A DNA stretch of 5,006 nucleotides. It comes from Chloroflexota bacterium. Lineage in GTDB: Bacteria > Chloroflexota > Dehalococcoidia > Tepidiformales > Tepidiformaceae. This document shows positions 4,908-5,006 of this stretch, in pieces. The notes beneath the pieces were generated by a model. The model had not been told where the DNA came from. It was given only the letters and a program-made list of their open reading frames with translations, and did no database searches. The position numbers and the translations under genes were made by a program. The stretch spans positions 1-5,006 of the forward strand of contig JANXYE010000142.1 of NCBI GenBank assembly GCA_025350285.1, read 5' to 3'. How positions within the stretch are numbered: the stretch's first letter is position 1; each line of letters starts with the position of its first letter.

Positions 4908-5006
4908 ATGCCCTTCCTTGAAGTTGACCTTGCGCCCGGCCACAAGACGGGACTGCCTCTGCGCAACCCGGTGATGACGGCCTCCGGCACGTTCAGCTGG
5001 GGGATT
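4908..5006 (+). CDS. pyrD: Dihydroorotate dehydrogenase, class 1B-like (5' part only)
   Basis: Only the first 33 codons lie in the window: MPFLEVDLAPGH, then TGLPLRNPVMTASGTFSWG. The segment LRNPVMTASGTF is the hallmark N-terminus of the class 1 TIM-barrel enzymes (usually L.NPVM.ASGTFGYG), where the first strand enters the FMN site. The enzyme oxidises dihydroorotate to orotate in pyrimidine synthesis; class 1B forms pair with PyrK and pass electrons to NAD. SW in place of the commoner GY is a mild variation. The same frame is open from 4407 through the permease remnant into this gene, with no stop between. The ATG at 4908 is nevertheless the start, because family similarity begins there and a promoter box lies directly before it. 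It diverges from the minus-strand cluster. Class 1A or 2 cannot be fully excluded from this fragment. Confidence 0.85.
   Translation, partial: MPFLEVDLAPGHKTGLPLRNPVMTASGTFSWGI

Overview
The window looks like a piece of a high-GC bacterial chromosome. The best guess is Chloroflexota, of the Dehalococcoidia or SAR202-like kind. This is an inference: that group carries many paralogues of CaiB/BaiF CoA-transferases and nitronate-monooxygenase-like flavoproteins, and the pyrD start resembles its class 1B enzymes. No rRNA, tRNA or other phylogenetic marker is present to confirm it.

Layout: (1) Positions 1-268 hold no confident gene, only a possible 5' end of a minus-strand CDS running off the left edge. 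(2) Positions 269-4137 hold three minus-strand genes, in order of transcription: a nitronate monooxygenase/NADH:quinone reductase-like FMN protein (4137-2977), a CaiB/BaiF CoA-transferase lacking the usual catalytic Asp (2830-1607), and a second CaiB/BaiF CoA-transferase with the Asp retained (1525-269). The gaps are 146 and 81 nt. (3) Positions 4138-4907 form a divergent, decayed region. It holds a 5'-truncated, frameshifted ABC-2 permease remnant on the plus strand, a perfect 13-bp inverted repeat and short tandem repeats. (4) From 4908 a plus-strand class 1B dihydroorotate dehydrogenase (pyrD) begins and runs off the right edge.

The three minus-strand genes probably form one catabolic cluster. 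CoA-transferases activate a carboxylic acid by moving CoA from a donor thioester, and the flavoprotein oxidises or reduces a small substrate. The actual substrate cannot be read from sequence. pyrD is unrelated housekeeping pyrimidine synthesis.

The most interesting structure is non-coding. Three copies of a roughly 42-45 nt element, each with three CTTGG-core octamers and a tail, lie between the genes. Two of them face each other and can form a long hairpin between the flavoprotein gene and the first CoA-transferase gene. Separately, GAACTCR heptamers sit in tandem just upstream of TAnACT-type -10 boxes at both nmo and pyrD. One octamer element is placed in the same way upstream of the CoA-transferase at 2830. 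This suggests a shared promoter architecture in which a short tandem array replaces a recognisable -35 box. No complete new enzymatic or defence system is visible.
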